A stretch of DNA of 64,000 bases from NCBI GenBank assembly GCA_016704145.1, contig JADJAS010000007.1:62001-126000 (forward strand), given 5' to 3'. Both the position numbers and the translations under genes were made by a program. Every line of letters begins with the position of its first letter. Positions within the stretch are counted from its first letter, which is position 1. This document shows positions 17,846 through 26,413 of the stretch, piece after piece. The notes beneath the pieces were generated by a model. It saw nothing but the letters and a program-made list of their open reading frames with translations. It did not search any database and was not told where the DNA came from. Source of the stretch: Rhodocyclaceae bacterium. Its GTDB lineage: Bacteria > Pseudomonadota > Gammaproteobacteria > Burkholderiales > Rhodocyclaceae.

Positions 17846-19738
17846 TTAGCCCGCCAGAGCGGTCTTGATCTGCTCCAGCGTCGACGGATCGTCGATGGTG
17901 GTCAGGTCGCCCGGATCACGGCCCTCGGCCAGTGCCTGGATCGATCGGCGCAGCATCTTGCCCGAGCGCGTCTTCGGCAGGCCACTGACGAAATGCACGT
18001 GCTTGGGCCGGGCGATGGCGCCGAGGATGCCGTCGACGGTCTTCTTCACTTCGGCTTCCAGCGCCGCGCGCAGTTCGGGCGTGGCGGTCCTGGCCGCATC
18101 CTTGACGACGGCGAAGGCCATCGGCTCCTGACCCTTCAACTGGTCATTGACGCCGACCACCGCAACCTCGGCGATGGCCGGATGCGCCTGCACGGCCTCC
18201 TCGATTTCGCGCGTGCCGAGGCGGTGGCCGGCGACGTTGATGACGTCGTCGGTGCGGCCAAGGATGAAGTGATAGCCCTCCTCATCCTTGATGCCCCAGT
18301 CGAATGAGCTGTAGACCAGCGGATCCTTGAACAGGCTGAAATAGGTGCTGACGAAGCGCTCGTCCTGGCCCCAGACGGTGGACAGGCAGCCCGGCGGCAG
18401 CGGCGGCAGCACGCCGACGATGCCCTTCTCGTTCGGCGCGCACTCACTGCCGTCCTCGCGGAAGATTTTCAGGTCGTAGCCGAACACCGGGAAGCTCGGT
18501 GTGCCGAACTTGATCTTGGTCTTCTCGATGCCGGGCACCGACGACAGCATCGGCCACCCGGTCTCGGTCTGCCAGTAGTTGTCGATCACCGGCAGCTTGA
18601 GTTCGCCCATGATCCACTCGTGGGTCGGCTGGTCGAGCGGCTCGCCGGCCAGGAACAGATGCTTGAGCGAGGAGAGGTCGTACTTGTGCAGGAAGGCCGG
18701 ATCCTGTTTCTTCAGCACGCGAATCGCCGTCGGCGCCGAGAACATGACGTTGACCTTGTACCTCTCGACGATGCTCCACCAGATGCCGGCGTCGGGCCGG
18801 ATCGGCGTGCCTTCGTACATGATCGTCGCCATGCCGGCGATCAGCGGGCCGTAGATGATATAGCTGTGGCCGACCACCCAGCCGATATCGGAAGTGGCGA
18901 AGTAGGTTTCGCCGGCGAAGCCCTGGTAGATGTGCTTCATCGAGGCGGCCAGCGCCACGGCATAGCCGCCGGTGTCTCGCTGCACGCCCTTCGGCTTGCC
19001 GGTCGTGCCCGACGTATAAAGAATGTACGACGGCTCCGAGGATTCCATCCATTCGCAGGGCACCTCGGCGTTCAGGTGCTGGGTGCGCAGCGTCGCGTAG
19101 TCGACGTCGCGTCCCTCGATCCGGTTGAAACCCTTGTCGAGGCCACGGTCCACCATCAGCACTTTCTCCGGCGGGAATTCGGCCAACTTGCAGGCCTCGT
19201 CCAGCAAGTGCTTGTACGGCACGGCCTTGCCGCCGCGCATGCCGGCATCCGAGGAAACGATCAGCTTCGGCTTGGCGTCGTCGATGCGCGTCGCCAGCGA
19301 GCCCGAGGCGAAACCGCCGAACACCACCGAGTGGATGGCGCCGATACGCGCGCAGGCGAGAATGGCAAAGGCAGCCTCGGCGATCATCGGCATGTAGATC
19401 AGCACGCGGTCACCCCGCTTGACACCGAGCGACTGGAAGATCGCCGCCATGCGCATGACTTCGGTCTTCAGTTCGGCGAAGCTGTAGACCTTCTCCTCGT
19501 TGGTCTCGGTCGAGAAGTAGATCAGCGCCCGGTCGTCCGGCCGCCTGGCGGCGTGGCGATCCACGGCGTTGTGGCAGAGATTGGTCTCGCCACCGACAAA
19601 CCATTTGACGAAGGGCGGCTTGCGGTAATCGCAAACCTGTCGTGGCGGCTTGTGCCAATCGACGAGCTGCGCTTGCTCGCTCCAGAACCCGTCTCGGTCC
19701 TCGATCGAACGCCGGTGAAACTCCTTGTAGTTGCCCAT
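17846..19738 (-). CDS. prpE: Propionyl-CoA synthetase (acyl-CoA synthetase, PrpE type)
   Basis: About 630 residues when started at the ATG at 19738, which has GGAGGGGG upstream. It is an AMP-forming acyl-CoA synthetase with the P-loop-like YILYTSGTTGKPKG motif, the YWQTETGWP adenylation motif, GRTDDVINVAGHRLGT at the domain hinge and a C-terminal TRSGKMLRR acetylatable lysine. Length and motifs fit PrpE or a close acetyl-CoA synthetase relative. Clustering with acuI (acryloyl-CoA reductase) favours a three-carbon substrate. It follows the response-regulator gene by 17 bp. Confidence 0.82.
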   Translation of the reverse strand: MGNYKEFHRRSIEDRDGFWSEQAQLVDWHKPPRQVCDYRKPPFVKWFVGGETNLCHNAVDRHAARRPDDRALIYFSTETNEEKVYSFAELKTEVMRMAAIFQSLGVKRGDRVLIYMPMIAEAAFAILACARIGAIHSVVFGGFASGSLATRIDDAKPKLIVSSDAGMRGGKAVPYKHLLDEACKLAEFPPEKVLMVDRGLDKGFNRIEGRDVDYATLRTQHLNAEVPCEWMESSEPSYILYTSGTTGKPKGVQRDTGGYAVALAASMKHIYQGFAGETYFATSDIGWVVGHSYIIYGPLIAGMATIMYEGTPIRPDAGIWWSIVERYKVNVMFSAPTAIRVLKKQDPAFLHKYDLSSLKHLFLAGEPLDQPTHEWIMGELKLPVIDNYWQTETGWPMLSSVPGIEKTKIKFGTPSFPVFGYDLKIFREDGSECAPNEKGIVGVLPPLPPGCLSTVWGQDERFVSTYFSLFKDPLVYSSFDWGIKDEEGYHFILGRTDDVINVAGHRLGTREIEEAVQAHPAIAEVAVVGVNDQLKGQEPMAFAVVKDAARTATPELRAALEAEVKKTVDGILGAIARPKHVHFVSGLPKTRSGKMLRRSIQALAEGRDPGDLTTIDDPSTLEQIKTALAG

Positions 19739-19755
19739 CGCCACCCCCTCCATGT

Positions 19756-20883
19756 TCAGTTGATCGAAGACTGCTTCCCATCGTTCGCCGCGGCGAGTTT
19801 CCGTTCCATTTCGGCGAGCGGCAGACCAAGCCCCAGGTCCCGCTCCATCAGCCGAAGCAGCGGCAACAACGCTCGGCCAAGTTCCGGCAGATTTCTCGTC
19901 GCGGCCTGCTCACGCCCCGCCGCGAGCTGCGCGAGCGCGGTGTCGATGCCGCCGTGCGCCGGCGCGCTTACTTCAAGGGCAGTGCTGCAAACGCGATTGC
20001 CGCCCACCGCTTGGCCCTCGGTCAGGCGTTTGCTTCCCGCCGCCAGCAGCGCCTCGCAGCCATCGCCATCCTCGGGGAAACAAGCCATGCCAATCGAGAC
20101 CGTGACATCGAGCGCTCGCGCACCCGACTGAAAGTTCGATCCGGCCACCGCGTGGCGCAAACGTTCGCCGAACAGACAGGTCTGGCGCGCATCGAGACCC
20201 GGCGTGATGACCACGAACGCATCATCCTGCCAACGCGCCAAGGCATCTTCGCGACGCACCATGCCGCCCAGCGTCCGGGCGAAGCAAGTGAGCAGTTCCG
20301 GGCGATCGACGTCATCGGCGACCGGCTCGGGTAGCGCATCCAGGGCGATCATCAGGAGCCCGACGTGGCCGTGCTGGCGCCGGGCATGGGAAAGCATCTG
20401 CTCTCCCTGATGACGCAGCGCCACCGCGGTCAACAAACCGGTGGCGGTGTCCGTTATCGCCACAGCTCGCGCCTGTTCCAGTTCGACGTGGCTCTGGCCA
20501 AGCCTGACCAGGGTATCGAGCCGGCTGAGCAATTCGGCGGTCCCCGTTCCCTTGGCGATGAAATCGGTGGCGCCGGCGTCCTTGGCACGTTGGCGCGATG
20601 CCTCGTCTTCGTCGCCGGAGATCATGATCACCGGAATATCGCGGATACGGCCGACGCGCGAGCCGCGTATTCGCTCGATCAAGCCGTAGCCGTCGAGGCG
20701 CGGCATGGTGTGATCGGTGATCACCAATTGCAGCGTCGGATCGATCAGCAGCGCTTCCCAGCCCGCTTCGCCATCGACTTCCTCGCGCACGTCGAAACGA
20801 TCGCGGATGCGCTTGATGATGGTGGCCCGCACGATGCGGGAATCATCGACGATCAGGATGCGCGGCAGGCGGCTCGTGCTCAC
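19756..20883 (-). CDS. Response regulator with a degenerate GGDEF-like output domain
   Basis: The best start is GTG at 20883, because longer forms run into acuI; this gives 375 residues. The receiver domain (about 5-125) has the acidic pair at 13-14, the phospho-acceptor Asp57 in VITDHTMPRLDG and the late lysine K111. The second domain (about 140-300) follows the GGDEF fold (DTATGLLTAVALR, then VTVSIGMACFPEDG), but the catalytic signature is replaced by RWQDDAFV at 217-224. It should therefore not make cyclic di-GMP. Its C-terminal 70 residues are unassigned. It sits between acuI and prpE. Confidence 0.72.
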   Translation of the reverse strand: MSTSRLPRILIVDDSRIVRATIIKRIRDRFDVREEVDGEAGWEALLIDPTLQLVITDHTMPRLDGYGLIERIRGSRVGRIRDIPVIMISGDEDEASRQRAKDAGATDFIAKGTGTAELLSRLDTLVRLGQSHVELEQARAVAITDTATGLLTAVALRHQGEQMLSHARRQHGHVGLLMIALDALPEPVADDVDRPELLTCFARTLGGMVRREDALARWQDDAFVVITPGLDARQTCLFGERLRHAVAGSNFQSGARALDVTVSIGMACFPEDGDGCEALLAAGSKRLTEGQAVGGNRVCSTALEVSAPAHGGIDTALAQLAAGREQAATRNLPELGRALLPLLRLMERDLGLGLPLAEMERKLAAANDGKQSSIN

Positions 20884-20902
20884 GATCGGTCCGGGCGTCG
20901 CG

Positions 20903-21907
20903 TCACTCGGTGGCGATCCTGACGACGACCCGGCCCTTGGCCTTGCCCTGGATGAAACTGTCGAACACACCCGGCAAATCATCCAAAGTCACCTCGCGCG
21001 TCATCGCCGCGAGATGGCGCGGACGGAGATCGAGAGTCAGCCGTCGCCACACGCCGCTCCGATACGGCTCGCCGATATAGCCGGAATCGATGCCCAGCAG
21101 GCTGGCGCCGCGCAGGATGAAGGGCGCCACGGTGGTATTCAGGTTCATGCTCGCAGCCAGGCCGATGCTGGCGATGGTTCCGCCCTGCTTCATCGTGCTG
21201 ATCACCCAGGCCAGCACGTCGCCGCCCAGATTGTCCACCGCGCCCGCCCAGGTTTCCTTGCCCAGGGGCTTCGCCTTGTCCAGATCGAGCGACTGGCGGA
21301 GCAGTACCTCCCGGGCCCCGAGGCCAAGCAGGTAATCCCGCTCGCTTTCCTTGCCGGTCAGCGCCACGACGTGATAGCCCAATCCGGCCAGCATATCGAC
21401 GGCCAGGCTGCCGACGCCGCCCGTGGCGCCGGTGACGATCACCGGTCCGTTGGCCGGCTTCAGGCCATTCTCTTCCATGCGCGCCACGCCGAGCCCGGCC
21501 GTGAAACCGGCCGTGCCCAGCGCCATGGCGTCGCGCATGGTCAGACCAGCCGGCAGCTTCAATACCCAGCTTGCCGGCACCCTGGCGATCTCCGCGTAGC
21601 CGCCGTGGTGGGCGACGCCGATGTCATAGCTGGTAGCGAGCACTTCGTCGCCCGGAGCAAAGCGCGAGTCGGTGCTGCCGACCACGGTGCCGGCAAGATC
21701 GATGCCGCCGACGCAGGGAAACCGGCGGATGATGCGCCCGGCGCCGGTCGCGGCCAGGGCGTCCTTGTAATTGACGCTGGAATAGGCGACGCGGATGGTG
21801 ACTTCGCCTGGATCAAGGTCGGACTCGGCCATCGACACCAAGCGGCCAACAACGCCACCCTTTTCCTGATTGATCAAGAACGCCTTGAACGGGGCAATGG
21901 ACGGCAT
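20903..21907 (-). CDS. acuI: Acryloyl-CoA reductase (NADPH)/YhdH-type quinone oxidoreductase
   Basis: 334 residues of the zinc-free medium-chain dehydrogenase family. The NADPH-binding motif VIVTGATGGVGSLAVDMLAGLGYHVVALTG lies near residue 150, and SSVNYKDALAATG and the GIDLAGTV segment are typical of YhdH/AcuI. AcuI reduces acryloyl-CoA to propionyl-CoA and detoxifies the reactive intermediate. With prpE next door this suggests a route through propionyl-CoA. AGGAG precedes the ATG. A copy of the dispersed CTGACTTT-type repeat lies within the segment encoding WRRLTLDL. Confidence 0.8.
   Translation of the reverse strand: MPSIAPFKAFLINQEKGGVVGRLVSMAESDLDPGEVTIRVAYSSVNYKDALAATGAGRIIRRFPCVGGIDLAGTVVGSTDSRFAPGDEVLATSYDIGVAHHGGYAEIARVPASWVLKLPAGLTMRDAMALGTAGFTAGLGVARMEENGLKPANGPVIVTGATGGVGSLAVDMLAGLGYHVVALTGKESERDYLLGLGAREVLLRQSLDLDKAKPLGKETWAGAVDNLGGDVLAWVISTMKQGGTIASIGLAASMNLNTTVAPFILRGASLLGIDSGYIGEPYRSGVWRRLTLDLRPRHLAAMTREVTLDDLPGVFDSFIQGKAKGRVVVRIATE
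21032..21060 (-). repeat. Dispersed 29-bp repeat, divergent copy
   Basis: On the minus strand this matches the consensus copy at 46570-46598 at 22 of 29 positions. The terminal octamer reads CTGACTCT. It lies inside acuI, where the encoded WRRL motif may be conserved for protein reasons. Confidence 0.4.
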
Positions 21908-22102
21908 GCGTCGCTCCTGGTGGAAGTAATCGGGCCGGGCGGGATGAGTGCGCGCTAATTATAGCGAAGCGTACTTTTCGGGAACCTTACGGGAATTGGC
22001 CCAACCGCCCGGAATAACAGGAATTCACCACGACAAGCTGAATATTGCATTTGCGATCTATTCCCATATAATGCAGTCACTCATCATCTGCGGAGTCCTC
22101 TC

Positions 22103-23119
22103 ATGTCCCGTCTTACCGCCATCGGCGCACTGGCCGCCCTGCTGGCGACGGCAAACGCCGTCGCCGAGGAAAAAGTCCTGAATCTCTATTCGGCGCGTCA
22201 TTACCAGACCGACGAAGCGCTCTACGCCAATTTCACCAAGCAGACCGGCATCGCCATCAATCGCATCGAAGCCAAGGAAGACGAGTTGCTGGAGCGCATC
22301 CGCAACGAGGGCGCGGCCAGCCCGGCCGACGTCTTCATTACCGTTGACGCCGCTCGCCTGGCCAAGGCCGACGAACTCGGGCTGTTCGCGCCCGTCAAGT
22401 CGCGCCTGCTCGAGGAACGACTGCCCGCGCACCTGCGCGGCAACGACTGGTATGCCTTTTCGACCCGCGCCCGGGTCATCATCCACAACAAGCAGGATGT
22501 CAAGGCCGAGGATATTCAGAACTATGCCGACCTCGCGCGACCGGCGCTGAAAGGCAAGGTCTGTTCGCGCTCCGGATCGCACCCCTACAACCTGTCGCTG
22601 CTCGCCTCGATCATCGCTCACCAGGGCGAAGCCAAGGCCGAGGAATGGGCGCGCGGCGTGGTGGCCAATTTCGCCCGCGCGCCGAAGGGCGGCGATACCG
22701 ACCAGATCAAGGCGGTCGCGGCCGGCGAATGCGGCGTGGCGATTTCCAACAGCTACTATCTGGCGCGACTGCTGCGCTCGCCGAAAGCCGAGGACAGGAA
22801 AGCGATGGAGTCGGTCGGCATCGTCTGGCCCGACCAGAAAGGCGCCGGCGCCCATATCAATATTTCGGGCGGCGGCATGCTGAAAACCGCGCCGCACAAG
22901 GAGGCCGCCGTCAAGTTCCTCGAGTATCTCGTCTCCGACGATGCGCAACGCTACTTCGCCGACGGCAACAACGAGTGGCCGGCCGTGCCGACGGTCAAGG
23001 TCGCCAACCCGGCGCTCGACGCCCTCGGACCGTTCAAGGCCGACTCGCTGCCGATCGCCGCGCTGGCCAGGAACGCGGCCCTGGCCCAGAAGATCTACGA
23101 TCGGTCCGGCTGGCGCTGA
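22103..23119 (+). CDS. fbpA: Fe(3+) ABC transporter, periplasmic substrate-binding protein
   Basis: 338 residues with a signal peptide (MSRLTAIGALAALLATANAVA). The mature start KVLNLYSARHYQTDEALYANFTKQTGI is typical of the FbpA/FutA ferric-iron binding family. The late SNSYYLARLL segment supplies the tandem tyrosine iron ligands, and LEYLVSDDAQRYFADGNNEWPA is a family hallmark. It would pass ferric iron to FbpB and FbpC, which are encoded about 0.6 and 2.3 kb away. The transporter genes are split by orientation and by a pilin-like gene, unlike the usual fbpABC operon. Confidence 0.85.
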   Translation: MSRLTAIGALAALLATANAVAEEKVLNLYSARHYQTDEALYANFTKQTGIAINRIEAKEDELLERIRNEGAASPADVFITVDAARLAKADELGLFAPVKSRLLEERLPAHLRGNDWYAFSTRARVIIHNKQDVKAEDIQNYADLARPALKGKVCSRSGSHPYNLSLLASIIAHQGEAKAEEWARGVVANFARAPKGGDTDQIKAVAAGECGVAISNSYYLARLLRSPKAEDRKAMESVGIVWPDQKGAGAHINISGGGMLKTAPHKEAAVKFLEYLVSDDAQRYFADGNNEWPAVPTVKVANPALDALGPFKADSLPIAALARNAALAQKIYDRSGWR

Positions 23120-23172
23120 CCGTTCCATCCGCTATCATGCCGGCCATGCAAGCCGACATGACGGACGGAACG

Positions 23173-23664
23173 ATGACGCAAACGCGCGGTTTCACCCTGG
23201 CGGAAATGTTGGCGGTCCTGGCCGTGATTACCATTCTCGCCATGATGGCGATTCCCTCCTACCTCGACAAGGTCGTCAGGGCACAAATCGACGCCGCACT
23301 GCCGCTCGCCGATGTCGCCAAGGGCCCGGTGGCGACCTACTGGGCGGCCACGCAAACCCTGCCGACGAACAACGAAGCCGCCGCCTTGCCGGCAGCCGAC
23401 AAGGTCGTCAATAACTATGTCAGCAGCGTCACGGTCACCGATGGCGCCATCCACCTGACGCTGGGCAACCGGGCGAGCAAGGCGGTTGCGGGCAAGATCC
23501 TGACGCTGCGACCGGCGGTGGTCGAGGATGCGCCGATCGTGCCGATCACCTGGGTCTGCGGTTTCGCAGAGCCGCCGGAAAAAATGACCGTCATGGGCCA
23601 GAACCAGACCTCGGTCGACCCGACCTACCTGCCCATCGAGTGCCGGACGCTGAAGGCGTCCTAG
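23173..23664 (+). CDS. Type IV prepilin-like protein
   Basis: 163 residues from the ATG at 23173; in-frame ATGs at 23158, 23146 and 23137 only lengthen the leader. The prepilin peptidase site is G-FTLAE (cleavage after Gly6, Glu at +5). A hydrophobic helix follows (MLAVLAVITILAMMAIPSYL), then a pilin-like globular domain of about 120 residues with two cysteines (WVCGF and IEC near the end). No other pilus gene is nearby. Its stop overlaps the converging fbpB stop. It could be a minor pilin or pseudopilin. Confidence 0.7.
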   Translation: MTQTRGFTLAEMLAVLAVITILAMMAIPSYLDKVVRAQIDAALPLADVAKGPVATYWAATQTLPTNNEAAALPAADKVVNNYVSSVTVTDGAIHLTLGNRASKAVAGKILTLRPAVVEDAPIVPITWVCGFAEPPEKMTVMGQNQTSVDPTYLPIECRTLKAS

Positions 23665-25307
23665 CAGCCGGCGACGGCGCGGCCGCGCGTGATCTGCCGC
23701 GCCAGCATGTAGATCGGCAGCAGACCGACCGCCACGATGGCCAGCGCGGCGAGCGATGCCTCGGCCAGCCGCTCGTCGGCGGCAAGGGTGTAGGTCTGCG
23801 TCGCCAGCGTGTCGAAGTTGAACGGGCGCATCACCAGGGTCGCCGGCAGTTCCTTCATGACATCCACGAAGACCAGCAGGACCGCCGTCAACAGGCTGCC
23901 CGACAGCAGTGGCAGATGCACCCGCCGCAAGGCTTCCGCCTCGCCGCAGCCCAGGCTCCGGGCCGCCGCATCCATCGCCGGGGTGATCTTCGCCAGACCG
24001 GACTCCACCGTTTGCAGCGCTATCGACAGGAAGCGCGCCAGATAGGCGTAGATCAACGCCGCGATTCCGCCCGTGAGGATCAGTCCCGGATGGCTGCCGG
24101 ACACTTGTTGCCAGGCGGCGGCGAGCCAGTGATCGAGGCGCGTTACCGGAATCAGGACGCCGACCGCGATCACCGAGCCGGGCACCGCGTAGCCGAGGCC
24201 CACCAGCCGGTTGACGGCATGGGCCAGCATGGCCTGCCGGGGGCGACCGGCGAGACGCGCGCCATAGCCCAGCAGGACCGCCAGCAGGCCGGCCATCGCG
24301 GCGGCCAGACCGGCGACGAGCAGGCTGTTGCCGGCCAGTTGCGGAAAACGCGATGCGAACGCGATGCCCTCCTCGCCCAGACCGAGCCGCAGCAGCAATC
24401 CGGCCGGCAGAAGGAAGCCGAGCAGGATCGGCATCAGGCAACCGAGGAAGGCCAGAAAGGCCGGGAATCCATGCAAGCGCAAGCGCCCGCGGCCACGACG
24501 CAGGCTGGTATCGTGATAGCGGGCTCGACCGCGGCCGATGCGCTCGAGCGCCAGCAGCAGCAGCACGAAGCCGAGCAGACAAACCGCGAGCTGCGCCGCG
24601 GCGGCCCGGTCGCCGAGCGCAAACCAGGCGCGATAAATGCCCGTGGTGAACGTCGGCACGGCAAAGTAAGCGACCGTGCCATAGTCGGCCATGGTCTCCA
24701 TCAAGGCCAGCGCGACGCCCACGGCGATCGCCGGCCGCGCCAGCGGCACCGAAACGCGAAAAAAAACCTGGGCCGGACTGGCGCCCAGCACGCGCGCGGC
24801 CTCGATCATGCCGGCTGCCCGCTCCAGGAACGCCGTTCGCGCCAGCAGATAAACGTAAGGGTAAAGCACGAAACCCAGCATCGCCGCCGCGCCGGGCAGG
24901 CTGCGCACTTCGGGAAACCAGTAGTCGCCACGACGCCAGCCGAAGCTCTCGCGCAGCCAGCTTTGCACCGGGCCGACGAACTGGAGGAAATCCGTATAGG
25001 TATAGGCCAGCACGTAGGCGGGCATGGCCATGGGCAGCAGCAGTGCCCACTCGAAGACGCGCCGGCCGGGAAACTCCCGCATGGCCACCAGCCAGGCCGA
25101 CACCGTGCCCATGCTGGCCACCAGCAAGCCGACGATCAGGCACAGCCAGAGCGAATTGGCGACGGCTTCCGGCAGCACCGTCGCGGCCAGGTGCGCCAGC
25201 GTTTCGCCGGTGCCCGGCGCCAACAGGCTGGCACCGACCGACAGCACCGGCAGGGCAACCAGCAGCGCGACGAAAAAGCTGGCGGTGGGCAGTGGGCGAA
25301 ACACCAT
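23661..25307 (-). CDS. fbpB: Fe(3+) ABC transporter permease (two fused permease units)
   Basis: 548 residues from the ATG at 25307, with about twelve hydrophobic helices in two homologous halves. Each half carries the ABC permease EAA loop: EAARVLGASPAQVFFRVSVPLARPA near residue 190 and DAAARSLGCGEAEALRRVHLPLLSG near residue 465. This is the architecture of FbpB/SfuB iron permeases. It is divergent from fbpC with only about 50 bp between starts, so the two share a control region. It converges on the pilin-like gene with overlapping stop codons. Confidence 0.87.
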   Translation of the reverse strand: MVFRPLPTASFFVALLVALPVLSVGASLLAPGTGETLAHLAATVLPEAVANSLWLCLIVGLLVASMGTVSAWLVAMREFPGRRVFEWALLLPMAMPAYVLAYTYTDFLQFVGPVQSWLRESFGWRRGDYWFPEVRSLPGAAAMLGFVLYPYVYLLARTAFLERAAGMIEAARVLGASPAQVFFRVSVPLARPAIAVGVALALMETMADYGTVAYFAVPTFTTGIYRAWFALGDRAAAAQLAVCLLGFVLLLLALERIGRGRARYHDTSLRRGRGRLRLHGFPAFLAFLGCLMPILLGFLLPAGLLLRLGLGEEGIAFASRFPQLAGNSLLVAGLAAAMAGLLAVLLGYGARLAGRPRQAMLAHAVNRLVGLGYAVPGSVIAVGVLIPVTRLDHWLAAAWQQVSGSHPGLILTGGIAALIYAYLARFLSIALQTVESGLAKITPAMDAAARSLGCGEAEALRRVHLPLLSGSLLTAVLLVFVDVMKELPATLVMRPFNFDTLATQTYTLAADERLAEASLAALAIVAVGLLPIYMLARQITRGRAVAGC

Positions 25308-25319
25308 GACGTGATTATA

Positions 25320-25338
25320 ATTGAGAACCGTTCTTGAT
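25320..25338. promoter_or_regulatory. 19-bp imperfect dyad, possible Fur box
   Basis: ATTGAGAACCGTTCTTGAT is a 9-1-9 dyad with 7 of 9 paired arm positions, between the divergent fbpB and fbpC genes. Size and position fit a Fur operator, but the match to the Fur consensus is only partial. It overlaps the TTG at 25334, an argument against that codon as the fbpC start. Confidence 0.35.
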
Positions 25339-25354
25339 AACGAGCGACCGCACA

Positions 25355-26413
25355 TTGACTGCCGACCTGCTCCGACTCGATCGCGTGGACCACGCCTACG
25401 GAAGTCATGCCGTTGTCCGTGCCTTGTCCTTCTCGCTGCCGCGCGGGCAGATCGGTTGTCTGCTCGGCGCTTCCGGCTGCGGCAAGACCACGGCGCTGCG
25501 GCTGATCGCGGGCTTCGAGCAACCCAGCGCCGGCAGCATCGCCATCGAGGGCGAAACGGTGGCGAGCGCGGCGCGCATGGTGCCGCCGGAGCAGCGCCAG
25601 ATTGGCATGGTCTTTCAGGAATACGCGCTATTTCCGCACCTGTCGGTCGCCGACAACATCGCCTTCGGCCTCGGCCGCCGCCGCGAAAAGTCAGCCGTGG
25701 CGGAGCGCCGGCGACGCATCGGCGAACTGCTCGATCTGATCGGCTTGGCCGGCCAGGGCGACAAGTTTCCCCACGAGCTTTCCGGCGGCCAGCAGCAGCG
25801 CGTCGCCCTCGCCCGCGCGCTGGCGCCCAAGCCGCGCCTATTGCTGCTCGACGAGCCCTTCTCCAACCTCGACGTCGAGCTGCGCGAGCGCCTGTCGCTG
25901 GAAGTCCGCGACATCCTCAAGGCCACTGATACCACGGCCATCCTCGTCACCCACGACCAGCACGAATCCTTCGCCGTCGCCGACATGGTCGGCATCATGC
26001 GCGCGGGCGCCATCGAGCAATGGGCCGCGCCCTACGATCTTTACCACCGGCCGGCGACACGCTTCGTCGCCGATTTCGTCGGCCAGGGCGCCTTCCTGCC
26101 CGGCACGCTACTGGCCGACGGCAGCGTCGAAGTGGAACTCGGCCGCCTGGCCAGCCACCTGCCGGCCGGCAGCGCCACCGGCGACCGCTTGCAGGTTCTG
26201 CTGCGGCCCGACGATCTGGTGCACGACGACAACGCTGCCTTGTCCGCCGAGGTCGTTGCCAAGGCCTTCCGCGGCGCCGAGTTCCTCTACACCCTGCGCC
26301 TGCCCTCTGGCGCGCAAGTGCTTTCCCTGGTTCCCTCGCACCACAATCACGCCATCGGCGAACGGATCGGCCTCCGTCTCGACGTCGATCATGTGGTAGC
26401 GTTCCACGGATGA
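25355..26413 (+). CDS. fbpC: Fe(3+) ABC transporter ATP-binding protein
   Basis: About 352 residues from the TTG at 25355; a TTG at 25334 is an alternative without a better ribosome site. Walker A is GASGCGKTT, the signature is ELSGGQQQR, Walker B is LLLLDEPFSNLD and the H-loop is VTHDQHE. A C-terminal TOBE-type regulatory domain of about 110 residues follows (RPDDLVHDDNAALSAEVV). This is the FbpC/PotA-like import ATPase layout. Its stop overlaps the aat start (ATGA). It energises FbpB. Confidence 0.87.
   Translation: MTADLLRLDRVDHAYGSHAVVRALSFSLPRGQIGCLLGASGCGKTTALRLIAGFEQPSAGSIAIEGETVASAARMVPPEQRQIGMVFQEYALFPHLSVADNIAFGLGRRREKSAVAERRRRIGELLDLIGLAGQGDKFPHELSGGQQQRVALARALAPKPRLLLLDEPFSNLDVELRERLSLEVRDILKATDTTAILVTHDQHESFAVADMVGIMRAGAIEQWAAPYDLYHRPATRFVADFVGQGAFLPGTLLADGSVEVELGRLASHLPAGSATGDRLQVLLRPDDLVHDDNAALSAEVVAKAFRGAEFLYTLRLPSGAQVLSLVPSHHNHAIGERIGLRLDVDHVVAFHG
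25686..25714 (-). repeat. Dispersed 29-bp repeat, copy in fbpC
   Basis: In minus-strand orientation it ends in the exact CTGACTTT octamer (25687-25694 complement), preceded by GCCACGG and a GC-rich half. The host gene is on the plus strand, so the copy is antisense to the copies in aat and mnmC relative to coding direction. Confidence 0.5.

Noticed and set aside
25334..25354. TTG at 25334 as the fbpC start
   Set aside because: It lies within the 19-bp dyad and has no ribosome site; the TTG at 25355 gives an N-terminus closer to the family, though the choice remains uncertain.
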